Positions 12,203 through 23,805 are shown, counted from the stretch's first letter. The stretch is DNA of 64,000 nucleotides from Ulota crispa (GCA_963920765.1 OY987245.1:10928727-10992726), one strand, 5' to 3'. The notes: generated by a model not told the origin, from the sequence alone. Program-made: numbers and translations.

Positions 12203-12511
12203 CCCTTAAAGAACAATTGGGTGGCTGTGGCCTACCCACACTATAACTTCAACAGTGTTTATAGTTTCAACACTGTTTTAGTTAATGGGCAACAATAGTA
12301 TTGCTTCTAAAAGTTTCAAAAGTCAATAGTGCATGCCAACCTCATGAAAATTACAATAAGAATAACTTGGGACCCAAGATTGTGATTTTAGGTTACCTAA
12401 AAAAATAAAAAAATATGAGTATATTTGATAAGATTGTTATTTACCTTCTATGATGGATCAGATGAAAAACGACTTTTTTCTGATGTACAGATCCTCATGA
12501 GCGTTTAGGGG
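12203..12511. mobile_element. TTAA-target MITE
   Basis: The element starts CCCTTAAAGAAC after TTAA (12199-12202) and ends GCGTTTAGGGG before TTAA (12512-12515). The ends agree with the TTAA family described at 21549. Its right edge lies 13 bases before the RecQ promoter-leader begins. Confidence 0.6.
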
Positions 12512-12524
12512 TTAAAACATGAAA

Positions 12525-13647
12525 TGGAATTGAAAGATTCCCCGGTATCAGACATGGTTGGCGGGTATCGGGGGGGGGGGGCAAGGGTGGTGGTAGGGGC
12601 CGGGTTGTCTGGAGGGGAACCCTCCGCTGCTGACACCCAAGGTCCTTCCACTCCAGTTCGTTTTCCACTGCAGCACCTCCTCCCTTTCTCTACCAAACCG
12701 CGCTGCTCCGCTCCGTCTCCCGCTCCATTTCTTTTGCAACCGCGCTGCTCTATCTCCCGCTCCGTCTCTCCCACCACGCTCGCTTCCTCGCTTCCTCACT
12801 CGCTCACTCGCTTCCTCTCTTCGACTTACCACGCCCCTGCTGCTCCTCCCTCCTCTCCTCTCCCTCGTCCCTCCCGTCCCCGGCCGTCATCGCTCCTCCT
12901 GCTGCTCCTGCTGCCCCTGCTGCTCCTCCCGCTGATCATTTAGTAAGTTATGTTGTGTTGTTGTGCTTGCCGTGGTTTCATTCCGATTCCGGTGCTTCTT
13001 CTTCCCTCACTCATACCTGCATCCTCCTCATCCTCATCGTCGTCGTGCCCGCCGTGCTCACCACATTGCTAGGACACACCTCGCCCTGGACCAAAAGCCA
13101 AAAAGACCAAAAAGAAAACAGAAAAGAGAAAACTGTGCACCGTATTCATCAAGGTTTGCAGATTCTTCTTCCTCAACACAGCCATCGACCGACGCCGCAG
13201 GTGCTGATCTTGTTGTTGCAATTATTAAAAACGTGCAAGGTGTGCATCGATGCTTGTTTTTTGTTTTGTTTTCCTTGTTTCTGGTTTGAAAACAATTTGA
13301 TACCTATAATTGTAGAGAGAAATTTGCTTTTGATGGAGATCAGGGACGATTGATTAGTCGCATTTCGTTGTCGCTGGTGATGGTTTAGTAAAAAGATTAG
13401 GTCAGTGATGTTATTTGTTGTTCCATGTCGGGAGTGTACACAACATTGTACTCGGTTGTTGTGAAAGTAAAGAAGCTTTTGTTTGATGGAATTCGGTTTA
13501 CTGTAGTTGACTGAATTTTGAGCATTTTGTAATGTAGGAATGGTAAAAGTAAAACCGTGGAACGAAGGGCTAATCATTAGCCTACATTAGGAGGCGGAGT
13601 TTTGTAGTGTGACTAGTTGTGTTAGATTGTTCTTAGGGTTGAAAAAC
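12525..13647 (+). promoter_or_regulatory. Promoter and 5' leader of RecQ, duplicated at the invertase gene
   Basis: This GC- and CT-rich block is repeated at 31700-32868 with about 90% identity judged by eye. It holds pyrimidine-rich tracts (12640-12930) and CTGCTC triplet runs, typical of plant core promoters and leaders. A donor GTAAGT at 12943 is kept in both copies, so the transcript probably has an untranslated first exon ending at 12942. A possible acceptor CCGCAG at about 13200 is also kept. The homology ends at 13647, 28 bases before the RecQ start codon. Open frames through it are low-complexity and differ between copies, so they are not called genes. Confidence 0.7.
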
Positions 13648-13675
13648 GTGCTTATGTTTTGGTTCAAGCTGTACT

Positions 13676-16600
13676 ATGGAGTCCGATCTGGAGCAGCAGC
13701 TGCGTTTGGTGGACCAGGAGCTTCAGCAAGTGCAAGGTGCATTCGTTCGTTCTATTGTGTATTTGCTCTGGCGATAATTTGAGGTTTTGCGATTCTTAAA
13801 TTGTGGAATTACTTAGAGATTAGTGTATAATGTAAGATAGACCGCACATAATAGTATTACAGGTGAATAGCCTTTGTTTTTAATCGTTAAACGGCAAGAG
13901 CTCTGTAATCTTGGAGACTTTTGTCGTTTTGGAACGTTCTGATTGTTCTCTGTTTTGCAGCGTCGTAATTAGTTTTGTAGTTGAGAATGTGATTTGATGC
14001 ATTGTTTTCTGGAAGCGTGTTTATGTCTTGTAATAACGTGATATGCAGATCAAATACAGTCGCTCATTCAGCATCAGGAGAGCCTGCTTGAACAGCAAGC
14101 TGAACTCCAGCAGCTACTCTCGTCTTGCAGGTAATATTTGTACTTTCGAGTCTGGAATTGGAGTGGTAGTCTTCTTTGTTTTCGTAATTTTATTTTTTTC
14201 AAGACTGCCTGGTACGGTTTAATTTGCAGCAAGATCATCTTCATCTGGTTCAACGTCTTGATAAGTCATCTAAAATGTATACACTTTAGAGATTGTAGAA
14301 ATCGCATTGGAAGTTATTGACTGTTTCTTCCTTTCGTTTGTATGCAGGGACGTTGCAGCTCATGATGCGAATGGTAGCAGTGCCGGAGCATCTAAAGCAG
14401 GAAAAGAGAACTGGTCGGGTACCTTTGAATGGGACCAACGAGCTGCTGATATTCGCCTGAATCTTTTTGGCATCAAATCGTATCGTCAAAATCAGCATGA
14501 GGTATGATTTCTTCAGTTTTGGTTCTCAAATTGTAATACTCTTTTCCTATCTGGCTGAATTATAAATTTGCATTGAATGGAGTTTGTGTGTCCTTTTTCG
14601 AGCTACATACATGGGAGTAGATGGCACTTCTCGGGTAATACGTTTTCTCTTTGACGGGTTGCGATGACCAGAGATTGTGTATTGCTCTTTAACTTGGGAA
14701 CTGATGTGTTATTTGTTTGTGACTTGGCCAGATCATTAATGCAATAATGAGTGGAAGGGATGTAATTGTAATAATGGCAGCGGGTGGTGGAAAAAGTCTT
14801 TGTTATCAGCTACCAGCTTTATTACGCTCTGGAACGGCCCTCGTGGTCAGCCCTCTATTATCCCTCATCCAAGATCAGGTACGAGTGTATAACACTTTAA
14901 ATTTAATTTCAATGCATGTCATTCAAATTGTTGAAATCCAACTTCATCTTTGCTAGGCATAAGAATTGCTGATTCTGTCAGCTTCTTAAGTGCTCTTTGC
15001 ATTTGTGTCTTTCAGAATTGCTTAGGTGGGCGCTCTTGGCATTGTATGTGCAGGTAATGGGCCTCACTGCCTTGGGTATTTCAGCTAGTATGCTCACGTC
15101 AACTACATCGAAAGAAGAAGAGAAGTCCATCTATAAATCCCTTGAAAAAGGGGAAGGTGATCTGAAGATCTTGTATGTGACGCCTGAGAAGGTCGCTAAA
15201 AGCAAACGCTTTGTATCTAAGCTGGAAAAATGCAATCACGGTGGCCGCCTCTCTCTAATTGCTATTGATGTGAGTTGAGTCTTATCTTTCCCAAGTGCAT
15301 TTTAGGGTTGTTCTTTTATGGACTTACGCTTATTTTTATATCAAGTCGATATTGAAAAGGTTTCTAATTTTGCAGGAAGCACATTGCTGCAGCCAGTGGG
15401 GTCATGACTTCCGTCCTGACTATAAGCAGTTGGGCATTTTAAAGAAGCAGTTCCCCAGAGTGCCTATCATAGCGTTAACCGTGAGTGTGGCCTTTCTGAC
15501 ACGATTTTGTCTACAACATTTGGTAATTTTGAATTTTACATCTCTCTGTCAAGCAAAAGCTGTAAGATACTTAGCTTCATTATTTGAGGCAGCTGTAGTT
15601 ATTACGCTTGCAATAGAATGGTTAGGTCCACTTTTTTTCATGTTTATTCTAATAACAAGGAATAGGATGATATACTATTTGGAGCTCAGTGTTAAGAGAA
15701 TGTTGTGTGCAAGGCTACGGCTACAGAGCGTGTTCAAACGGACCTGAGGGAAATGCTACAAATCACGCGTTGTGAGAAGTTTGTCAGCACAGTCAACCGT
15801 CCCAACCTTTTTTATGAGGTGCTTAGAATCTGAGGATATTAATTTTCTGCAATTTAATATACGCCAATGTGAAATGCTAGTTGTTCTGGTATCTTTTAAT
15901 TTTCTTATAGGCGGTCCAATAAATACTTTGTTGCGTCAATTTGTCAAAGATCTACTATAATATGTTACCGGTTGCTACGCTGCAGAGCTCAAATTTTGAG
16001 GCTTTAGGCCTTACGCGGTCTTCAACCACGTGACTTTGTTAGTGTTGGATTGGCGTTTGTTTAGGTGCGTGAGAAGAAGTCCAACGGAAGTGCAGCCATT
16101 GATGACATTGCATCATTCATCTTAGACAAGTATTCTGGGAAAGAATCAGGCATTGTGTATTGCTTTTCCCGGAAAGAGTGTGAGCAGGTATGACTAATTT
16201 CATACATTTTACATGTTGAGGCTACATTCAAAGACTTTCGTCTGGAGCTCGCTTCCGATAACTATTTTCCTCAGATGCCTTGTTGATGTATAGCAATTGA
16301 TTTTCCTTTGCATTTATTTTGTAATCTTTATAAATCCTTCCTTCAGGTATTCGCAACTTTGTGATATGTATACTCAGGTTGCAGAAGAGCTCCGGAAGCG
16401 GGGGATTTCAGCCGCTCATTACCATGCTGATATGAAGCCTGAAACAAGATCATCTGTTCATACACGGTGCAAAGTCTAGCACGTTTTATGATTATGTGAA
16501 GCTAAATTTGAACTCTGACCCGAATTGTGTCGAAGGAGAGTTTATTGTTTGTTCTCTTTAGATTTGGTGAAACTGTTCTTTGATCATAACCAGTCGTCCT

Positions 16601-19600
16601 ATCCTTGATATATGAAGAGTCTGTGATGGTCAAGGTAGTATTTTTCTTTCTGAGAGCTAAATGGGGTATTTCTTACATGGTTTTTGCAGATGGAGCACCA
16701 ACAAACTGCAAGTTATCGTTGGCACGGTATGTCTCCCTGTTTCTGGAATACTTCCAGATCCTTAGCAAGCCATATTTATTGATGATTACATAGTTCTGCA
16801 TGTTGCAACGTACTGATTTGTTTAATATATAAGAAGCACAATCTAGGTCATTGTGAAACGAACTATCCTAGCTATTTTGGGTGAGGATTCCTCCCTTCAC
16901 AAGGTTCTCGATCGCTTGATATTTGTCAAGCAGTTCCGTTTCACTAAATAAGCAAGCGGCATTATTTTTGTTCCATTTGTCACCTACGATGTTGTTTTTT
17001 TTCTATGTTCTGAATTTTTTGCCACGGGGTTTGATTTTTCCTATGTAGGTTGCTTTTGGAATGGGTATCAACAAACCTGACGGTGAGACCCTGGAGGATT
17101 TCCTGCATTGTTCTATGAGTCACACTTGTCTGATCAACTTTGATGTTTGGATTTTGTTCCTAGATATTTGGGGGCAGATCTGTTGATCTGTTCCATCTTG
17201 GCTGTGCTTCTCATTCATTTGGACCTTTACTATTTTGCAGTGCGGTTTGTTGTTCATCATAGTCTCAGCAAGTCGTTGGAGACCTATTACCAGGTAATCT
17301 CAAACCCATGATTCAGATCTTCTCTTGGAATGTATTATCTCGGTGAATGAAGAAGTCATTAACATCTCAAGGCTGGCACCGTGACAGGAAAGTGGTCGTG
17401 CAGGTCGAGATGGTCTTCCTGCTCATTGCCTCCTCTACTTCAGGCCTGCTGACCTTCCTCGGCAGGTGAGTTTCTGTTAGACGTGATGTGTTGTGTTTCA
17501 ATTTGTTTGGCTGACAAGCTATGAAAGTGCTTCATTGCGTCTTCAGGATTTCTTTTCCTTTCTTTCGAGTAGAATGTACTACGGCTGACCTCCCGTCGAG
17601 CACTTTTCTGGAGAATTTCTCCTGAAGGGACATGTACCAACCGGAGGTCAGCTCTATTATAGGTGCCTGCCATTTTGAGATCTATCGAGTCTGCTACTCG
17701 TTAATTGTTATTTTGCAATTATGCAGAGCTCCATGGTTTTTGCGGAGGTGGCCGGTCTACACAACCTGTACGCCATATGCCGCTTTTGTCAGGTAAACAC
17801 GAAGTATTCTGTGATTACTTCATCTGAAGAGCAGAACTTGTATCACTCCTGGCTTACTGACTTTAGAAACGAAAACTTCTTTAAAGAAGTAGGTGTTGTG
17901 ATGGTGTATTGTGTATTTAGGATATTTTGTTATTGAGTCTAAATTACTTCTTCGTGGAAAATTTCAGTCCAAGCGTGCATGCCGCCGTGCAGCCTTCTTT
18001 CGACATTTCGGGGAGAGGATTCAGGAGTGTAATGGTAATTAATCATCGATTTCATGAAATATGTTCTGTGACTTTTATGCACGTAGTACAAGCATGAGTC
18101 TTTAATTATTACTGCAATTAACTTTTTGTGAATGCAGACATTTGTGAGATTATATGCAGAATCGCTCAATTGGCTTTAAATTTTAGTTTGTTATCGTCTT
18201 GTAATGCTTGATTATCTAAATACATGCTGTGTTCAGTGGTTAGTTCTGGATGCACATTGCCTTAACTCATTTGCCTGGTCCCAGGTATGTGTGATAACTG
18301 CGCTTTTACCAAGGAGATTGTGGACAAGGATGTTACAGGTGTTTTGTCAACCCTTTATTCCTGAGTTGGCCTTTCAACGAGAAATTATATATTTTTATAG
18401 AATATATTTGCGTGTTCTTGGGACTTTAAGTGTGATTATTGGCAAACATATTTAACTGAGAATAGAGGCATTGTGCAGACCATGCTAGGTCATTGGTGGC
18501 GATGGTGAAGGAATCGAGTAGTGTTGATCAGAAGTCGACAATGCTGCAGCTTGTGGATTTATGGAGAAAATCTGGTATTTTTGGTAGAACCTCTCAAGTT
18601 TCATTGCATGTTTGAAAGTTCCCATAAGAACTGAATATTTCTCTTGTACACTGAAGTCAATCATTATGGAAAGAGTACTCTTTTGCTTCCCGTTTGAAAT
18701 CTCTAGCCTGCAGTGAAAGCTCACTTTGTGTGGTGTATGAACAGATGCTCAACTTGCAAAAGATTTAAGTAAAGATGATGTGGAGCGTGTGATTGTGCAG
18801 CTTATTTTGGACGGAATTTTGGTAGCTTGTCTTGACTTTTAGTTCACTCTTTTTGCATCCAAATGGTAGTGACCGTGACGATAATTTAAATGTGAAGGTC
18901 TTTTGACCTGATCTTTGGCAATTGCACGTTATATAAGAACTTCCGTTCTACAGCTCTCTTCTGTTGTTACATTGAAGCAGGCGACGATATGCTTTAGTTG
19001 ACAACTACACTGCTCTGTTGCAGAAAGAAGAATTTGCACATACAGCATATGCTACTAATGCTTACGTGGCGTTGGGAACTGGCTGGAGAGGTCTTCTGCA
19101 AGGTAATCCCAGTTAGTCTTTTTGTGGCGTGCTTATAACCTAAATATTCTTATGCAGAGTTTTTGTTGTATGCTTACGGGGGTAACGTAGAGTTTGCTCT
19201 TAGTACGACTTCTGGTCTGTACCGGGGATATGAGAATCCAGATAGGGTTGGTTTCAATCCAAGTGCAGGACAATGTCCAACCATTGTGGGGTTTCATGGA
19301 GGTGGAAGGTAGCAGATAGAATGATGGTTCTATTGTGCTAATCTAATTTCCTCAAATTTTCAGGGATAGGTCATAAAAAGGTAAAATTGGAGATAGTCCA
19401 AGGAGTTCAAAGTGCGAAAAAGAAAGTGAAGGCAGCCACTGCAGCAATCAAAGAGGATGAAATGGTGCATACTGGACTGGGATTGGTTTTGGATGAACTG
19501 CGGCATGATCTTGCAACTGTTCATGGAGGCATCTTCCCTCATTCAGTACTATCGTCTCAGCACATATCCTTGCTCGCGTCTCAGAAACCTCTTACGATGG

Positions 19601-20391
19601 ATGAGGTATTGCGAATCTTCTTTATGCCATTTAGTGACGTTTTTCTTCAGAGGACTTGTAGAAAGCTGTTTTTAAAATGTTGTACCACGTCCTTTTGCTG
19701 AACTCTGGCGGTGGCATTAATTTTGCAGCTGGAGGGGGTTCTTGGAAGAAGGATAGCTGAGCAGTACGGAAGTGAGATACTAGTTGCAATTACAGATTAT
19801 TTAGAGAAACATCCTGAGGATGCTGCAGATACTGGAGGCCCTTGGATGGCTCCAAGAGCTAAAAAGGTTGCTGAAGGTCCTGTAATTGGTATTACTAATG
19901 TTTCAGCAACGAAACAAGGTAAACGAGTTACAAAAGGTTCTACTTCACACCCAGTTACCAAAGCTCCAATGACTAGGCAAGGTAAGCGCACTGCTGAAGA
20001 TCCTGATCGCACTGCTACCAAATCCGCATCTATTAAAGATTACCTAGTCAAGACTAATGTCGAATCTGGCTCAAGAAAAACCTCAAAAGTTCCACCGGTT
20101 GCTGATGGTTCTGGGCCTAGTACCACCAAAACCCCAACCAAAAGACTTACTCTACGAAGACCCTTTTTTGTAGCAGGTAAGGGCGTACTACTAGCTGGTG
20201 AAGAGTCGACCAAGCCCCCTCAGAAGAGTGAATGCATAGATCTTGATAGTGATAGTGATCACGAAGAGGGTCAACCTCCAGCGAATGGCAAGCAACTTAA
20301 GAGGGAGAATGAATCGGACGACGTGATTGAAGAAACTACTTCTGAAGAGGAGGATGAGTTTTCTTTGTTCAAGCGAGTACGGAGACATTAA
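13676..20391 (+). CDS. RECQL2: RecQ DNA helicase, RECQL2 type, 875 aa, 21 coding exons
   Basis: Exons: 13676-13736, 14049-14130, 14348-14501, 14732-14878, 15054-15269, 15376-15480, 15714-15818, 16065-16187, 16378-16466, 16690-16726, 17049-17082, 17241-17293, 17388-17465, 17727-17792, 17968-18034, 18285-18338, 18479-18574, 18745-18821, 19024-19102, 19364-19605, 19729-20391; every join keeps frame. A 3'-5' helicase that unwinds branched DNA in repair. After a glutamine-rich coiled N-terminus come motif 0 (about 88-99), Walker A MAAGGGKS (114-121), DEAH (220-223, split by an intron), ALTATAT (253-259), motif V (368-384), motif [12 protein letters not shown] (402-411), zinc cysteines C455, C471, C475, C478, a winged-helix region (about 491-600) and an HRDC-like domain (613-680). 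The tail (681-875) is basic then acidic with CIDLDSDSD (824-832), a possible SUMO-binding motif. An out-of-frame ATG at 13654 starts a short reading frame overlapping the start. RECQL2 is the closest plant type by N-terminus and helicase core. Confidence 0.95.
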
Positions 20392-20620
20392 ATTTTGCAA
20401 TCCACACCTTGGTGACGTTGCTAAGAATATCTCGTCTTGCCGTCTCCCTCCTAAGGAGCTGCTGAGGGGAGTACTTGAAGGCCTTGTTGCGACCATGGTT
20501 GACAGCCTATCTTGTGAGTTATTTGGAACTCTTGGACCTTTTATTTCATTTTGAGATGAAAGGATTATGTACTGCATATCAAATGCCAGAGTTGTGATCC
20601 GTGTCCTTTTTCTCTGACAG
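20392..20620 (+). other. RecQ 3' untranslated region or intron
   Basis: This is the only sequence between the RecQ stop codon and the duplicated WD40 exon. It holds a donor-like CTT|GTGAGT at 20512 and ends in a pyrimidine-rich acceptor TTTTTCTCTGACAG (20607-20620). The RecQ transcript could therefore splice into the orphan WD40 exon as a 3' untranslated exon. The +1 frame stays open from 20327 to 20554 but matches nothing recognised. Confidence 0.4.
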
Positions 20621-21034
20621 GTCATAGCAACTTTGAGAGGCCATCTGGACTACTCCTTTGCATCAGCTTGGCACCCAGATGGACGTGTCTTTGCGACTGG
20701 AAACCAAGACACAACCTGCCGCCTATGGGATAATCGCTATTTGGGATCCTCTTTGGCGGTTCTGAAAAGTCGCATTGGTGCGATACGCTCAATCAGATTC
20801 ACAGCGGACGGGCGTTTCATGGTTATGGCAGAGCCTGCAGATTTTGTGCACGTATTTGATACTAAGCAGGACTACTCGCATTGCCAGGAGATCGATCTCT
20901 TTGGAGAAGTGGCAGGAGTCTCTTTCAGCCCTGATTCAGAGTCCCTTTTTGTTGGAGTGGCAGATCGAACATATGGGAGCCTGCTTGAGTTCAACCGAGG
21001 TCACGCTAACGCTTATCTGGATTGCCTCATTTAG
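20621..21034 (+). pseudogene. Orphan duplicate of the last WD40 exon
   Basis: The 414 bases match the last exon of the WD40 gene (8253-8666) with one visible change, which turns glycine in VLKGRIG into serine. It encodes the last 137 residues and the stop, but no other WD40 exon or promoter precedes it; the RecQ gene does. It keeps a good acceptor, so it may be transcribed as the tail of RecQ mRNA. As a protein-coding gene it is a fragment. The near identity, coding and non-coding alike, points to recent origin or gene conversion and not to selection on the protein. Confidence 0.9.
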
Positions 21035-21548
21035 ACATTGGCTGCAAGCTCTTATGGCGAGGCAAATATTTTGTCAGCGTGAATTGGTTGCGAGGTATCG
21101 TGATCTATCAGTATTTATATTTCCGAGGAGCGTATGTGCGAATGGTGGGATATTATACGCGTATTATCAGCAAAACGGAGCTTTTGGATTACACGCTTAG
21201 TCGTGGATTCTTTTATCTGTGGGTGTGAGACATGGGACGCTGCTGCTAATGCCTACAGTTACAGGGTTGCAAATGGCAACTAGAAAAAGCTGCGCCCCCA
21301 TTGTTTAAACAGAGGTCGTTTCTGTGAATAGATGGCAAAAATGATAAAAGGGCATGTATATTGACAGTGATCCTGAGTGGGAGGCTTTTATGGCGTCCGA
21401 TGTTTAGCAGAGCCCGTGATTCGGAAAGGTAAAGAGAAGAAGACATGGTTTGACACTAGCCTTGCCAGTGCTCATCGCCAACTCTTAGAAAATAGAGAAA
21501 TGGAAAGGAGTGGTTTCCTTTCAGAGGTGTGTAATTGTGTCCAGTTAA

Positions 21549-21619
21549 CCCCTAAATGCCCACGGTGCCAGATTTCAGTGTTAGAAACACCACATTTTGG
21601 TGTTGTGGGCATTTAGGGG
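21549..21619. mobile_element. 71-bp MITE with TTAA target duplication
   Basis: The element starts CCCCTAAATGCCCAC and ends with the exact complement GTGGGCATTTAGGGG. It is flanked by TTAA at 21545-21548 and 21620-21623. The paralogous site in copy 1 (9177-9180) has a single TTAA in the same context, CCAGTTAAAAGACACC. Such exact TTAA targets are known for piggyBac-type transposons. Longer elements with the same ends are spread through the window. Confidence 0.93.
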
Positions 21620-22199
21620 TTAAAAGACACCTGGCCTTTCAGGCCACAGAAGGTTAGCTTTTATTAGTGAATCATCGACTGTTCGTCAAGACTCATGGTT
21701 TTGAGTGATGATGATGCTTTAGCTGATTCCTTTGGAAGTACCCTTTTTGTAAACAATTGAGTGTAACCTACACTGTTCAGGCTGTTTTGGTGCTGGAGTG
21801 TACATTACTGGAATAGTTGATGACAACATAATCTGCTGAGGAACTACCGTACTCACACAGTTATGTTTAGTTTGTCTGAGATTTGATTTCATAGGATATA
21901 CTGACGTTTTTGTAAATTGTGTGTTTTGTCCAGTAGCAATGCTTTGTGTTCTAAAGGTATGAGCACCTACCATTAACCCTGTCTTTAATTCTAACACCTC
22001 CAACATAAATCATGAATGGTAGTTCCCATTTGCCTCGCTGTTGTGGTTTTTTATAAACAACACATTTTACACTTCCCAAATTTGGTAATGATGAGTGATC
22101 ATGTAACGATTTTCATCCAAACTGGCAATATTGAAAGAATTTACTTGCTTTTAGTGGATCAATTGAAGTACTGCATTTGCAGTCCTGAACCCCTAAACG

Positions 22200-22592
22200 A
22201 CCCAGCGTGCCGCTGCGGCCAAAATAGGGTATTTTTCCCGTATTTAGAGGTGTTGTTGTTTTGGATTTTGCTTGGATTTTTGAGGGTTGTGTATTGCTGT
22301 TTGTCTCCACCTTTTGCGATGTTCGGCATGTTTTTGCAATTGTTTTTCCGATTTTGCAAAGCGTTTGTATTGGAGGTGGGTTACAAATACGTAGCTGGAA
22401 CGTATCTGCGACTTATGGATCCTTGCGGTGGATCCTTGAAATGAACACGCTGCTAGAGTGCCAAGAGCAAGCGCTCTCGTCTAGCTGCTCAGATTCACAA
22501 TCCGCATCAAGAAAAGAACAAAAATCAGATTTGTGTCACCTTAGAATTATGATACAGCCAGGATTTTATGGTTCCCTATGGTCATTTAAGGG
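22200..22592. mobile_element. TTAA-family element
   Basis: It starts CCCCTAAACGACC and ends GGTCATTTAAGGG, inverted copies of each other. The right flank is TTAA (22593-22596); the left flank is TGAA, a one-base change. Its interior is GC-richer than the surroundings but shows no recognised protein. Confidence 0.7.
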
Positions 22593-22596
22593 TTAA

Positions 22597-23382
22597 CCCC
22601 TAAGTGCTCAGGGTTGAATCGGGAAAATGAGGCATGGTCCAAAAGGGGGCCATGTTTGAAAACATTGTGTGCCCCAATTGGAAAATTAGATCGGGGAGGA
22701 TTCACTGTTGAAACAACAAAAGGGTGCTTGATGCACCAGTCCAAAAATTTGCAAAACTTTTGACTGCCCCATTTTGGAGATTATAATAGTCAAAGTATAG
22801 TTGACTATGTGGCAATCGGTCAATTTTAGGGGGGTTTGTGGATGTGGACGCAGAAATTCATGCCTCAAGGGAGGCTCTTTTTGATGAAATTTAAGCAGGG
22901 GGTGCAATTTACAAGTATCTTACTTGTTGCTAAATTTGGTGATGTTTTGACATCCACAAGGTGCTTTCTGAGAGGCTTGAAGTTGCAAGGCGTACACGGC
23001 ATGGTGGACAATAGACAAGGGAAAGGTATGGTTTTGACCTCCACAAGGGCACGGCTCCCTATGGTACATTTGCAAAACACTTCTCTAGTTTGAGGCATGC
23101 GTGCCAAAACACCCCTAACGGTATGGAACTGGCCATATCCAGTGGTCTCTATCCTCGTGCCCTAAACCGCACAAAATGAGATTATAGCGCACCATTGTCA
23201 TACTAGACTTACAAGATCCACCCTTGTACAAGTGGTGAAACCCCATTGCCCACTATGTAGCATGAGAGTAGTACCGTAGCCTAAAGCAGGTACAATTTTC
23301 ATAGCAGTACAATTTTGATTTGGACCTTATTTTCAAGAAAGTCTGATGTTGGGAGGTTGCATTTTGGCATGTGGGGTGAGGG
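22597..23382. mobile_element. Probable TTAA-family element adjoining the previous one
   Basis: It begins CCCCTAAGTGCTCAGG straight after the TTAA that closes the preceding element and may end at GTGAGGG before TTAA (23383-23386). The left end is a clear family match; the right end is weaker. An open frame at 22865-23107 on the - strand is not conserved with anything recognised. Confidence 0.4.
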
Positions 23383-23402
23383 TTAAAGTAATTTATTTAA
23401 GG

Positions 23403-23805
23403 GGAATTGATATATGCACACTTGGGGTTTGTTATATGGAGGTGGGGGGTAAATTTTAGATGTTTATCATCAACAAGTTGAATTTGGAAAATTTGAATTC
23501 ACATTTGGATTTAGAGACCTTGATTTTGTCTAGAATCATAAAAGAGGATACAATTGAACAACGCCTAATGGAAAAGCTTAGTTTTTTTAACAAAGAAGGG
23601 TAAAAAAAAATATTTGCTCCCTATCTAAACTTTTTCATTGGGCGTTGTTCAATTGTATCCTCTTTTGTGGTTTTAGACTAAATCAAAGTCTCTAAATATG
23701 TGAATTCAAATTCTCCAAATTTAACACGTTGATGATTATAAATATCTAAAATTTACCCTCACAAATGTCCATATAACAAACCCCGGGTGTGCATATGTCA
23801 ATTCC
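23403..23805. mobile_element. Foldback element, family FB copy 2
   Basis: The ends are long inverted repeats: GGAATTGATATATGCACAC at the left and its near complement at the right, continuing through GGGGTTTGTTATATGGA. The inside folds back with GAGGATACAATTGAACAA and complement. It shares the centre with the elements at 11651 and 29788. Confidence 0.82.

Larger units (their letters stand above)
8250..13647 (+). repeat. Segmental duplication, copy 1
   Basis: This segment covers the last WD40 exon, its 3' flank, the spacer and the promoter-leader in front of RecQ. The same blocks recur in the same order and orientation at 20618-32868: 8250-9177 with 20618-21545, 9178-10310 with 21620-22190, 10326-11290 with about 26975-28195, 12090-12195 with 29515-29765, and 12525-13647 with 31700-32868. 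Insertions present only in this copy include 9580-10160, 11297-11612 and 12203-12511; the foldback at 11651-12089 may also be specific to it. Confidence 0.9.

Noticed and set aside
12524-12943. Long serine/proline-rich open frames on both strands in the promoter-leader
   Set aside because: They come from CT-rich and CTG-triplet sequence, are frame-shifted between the two copies (12524-12943 against 31728-32501) and contain a conserved splice donor. They are leader sequence.
20327-20554. Alternative +1 frame extending the RecQ C-terminus
   Set aside because: The main frame ends in a natural basic tail with a stop, and the +1 product has no recognised family; kept only as a note on the 3' region.
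20621-21034. A second functional WD40 gene
   Set aside because: Only the last exon is present, behind the RecQ gene, with no start, promoter or other exons; it is a fragment.
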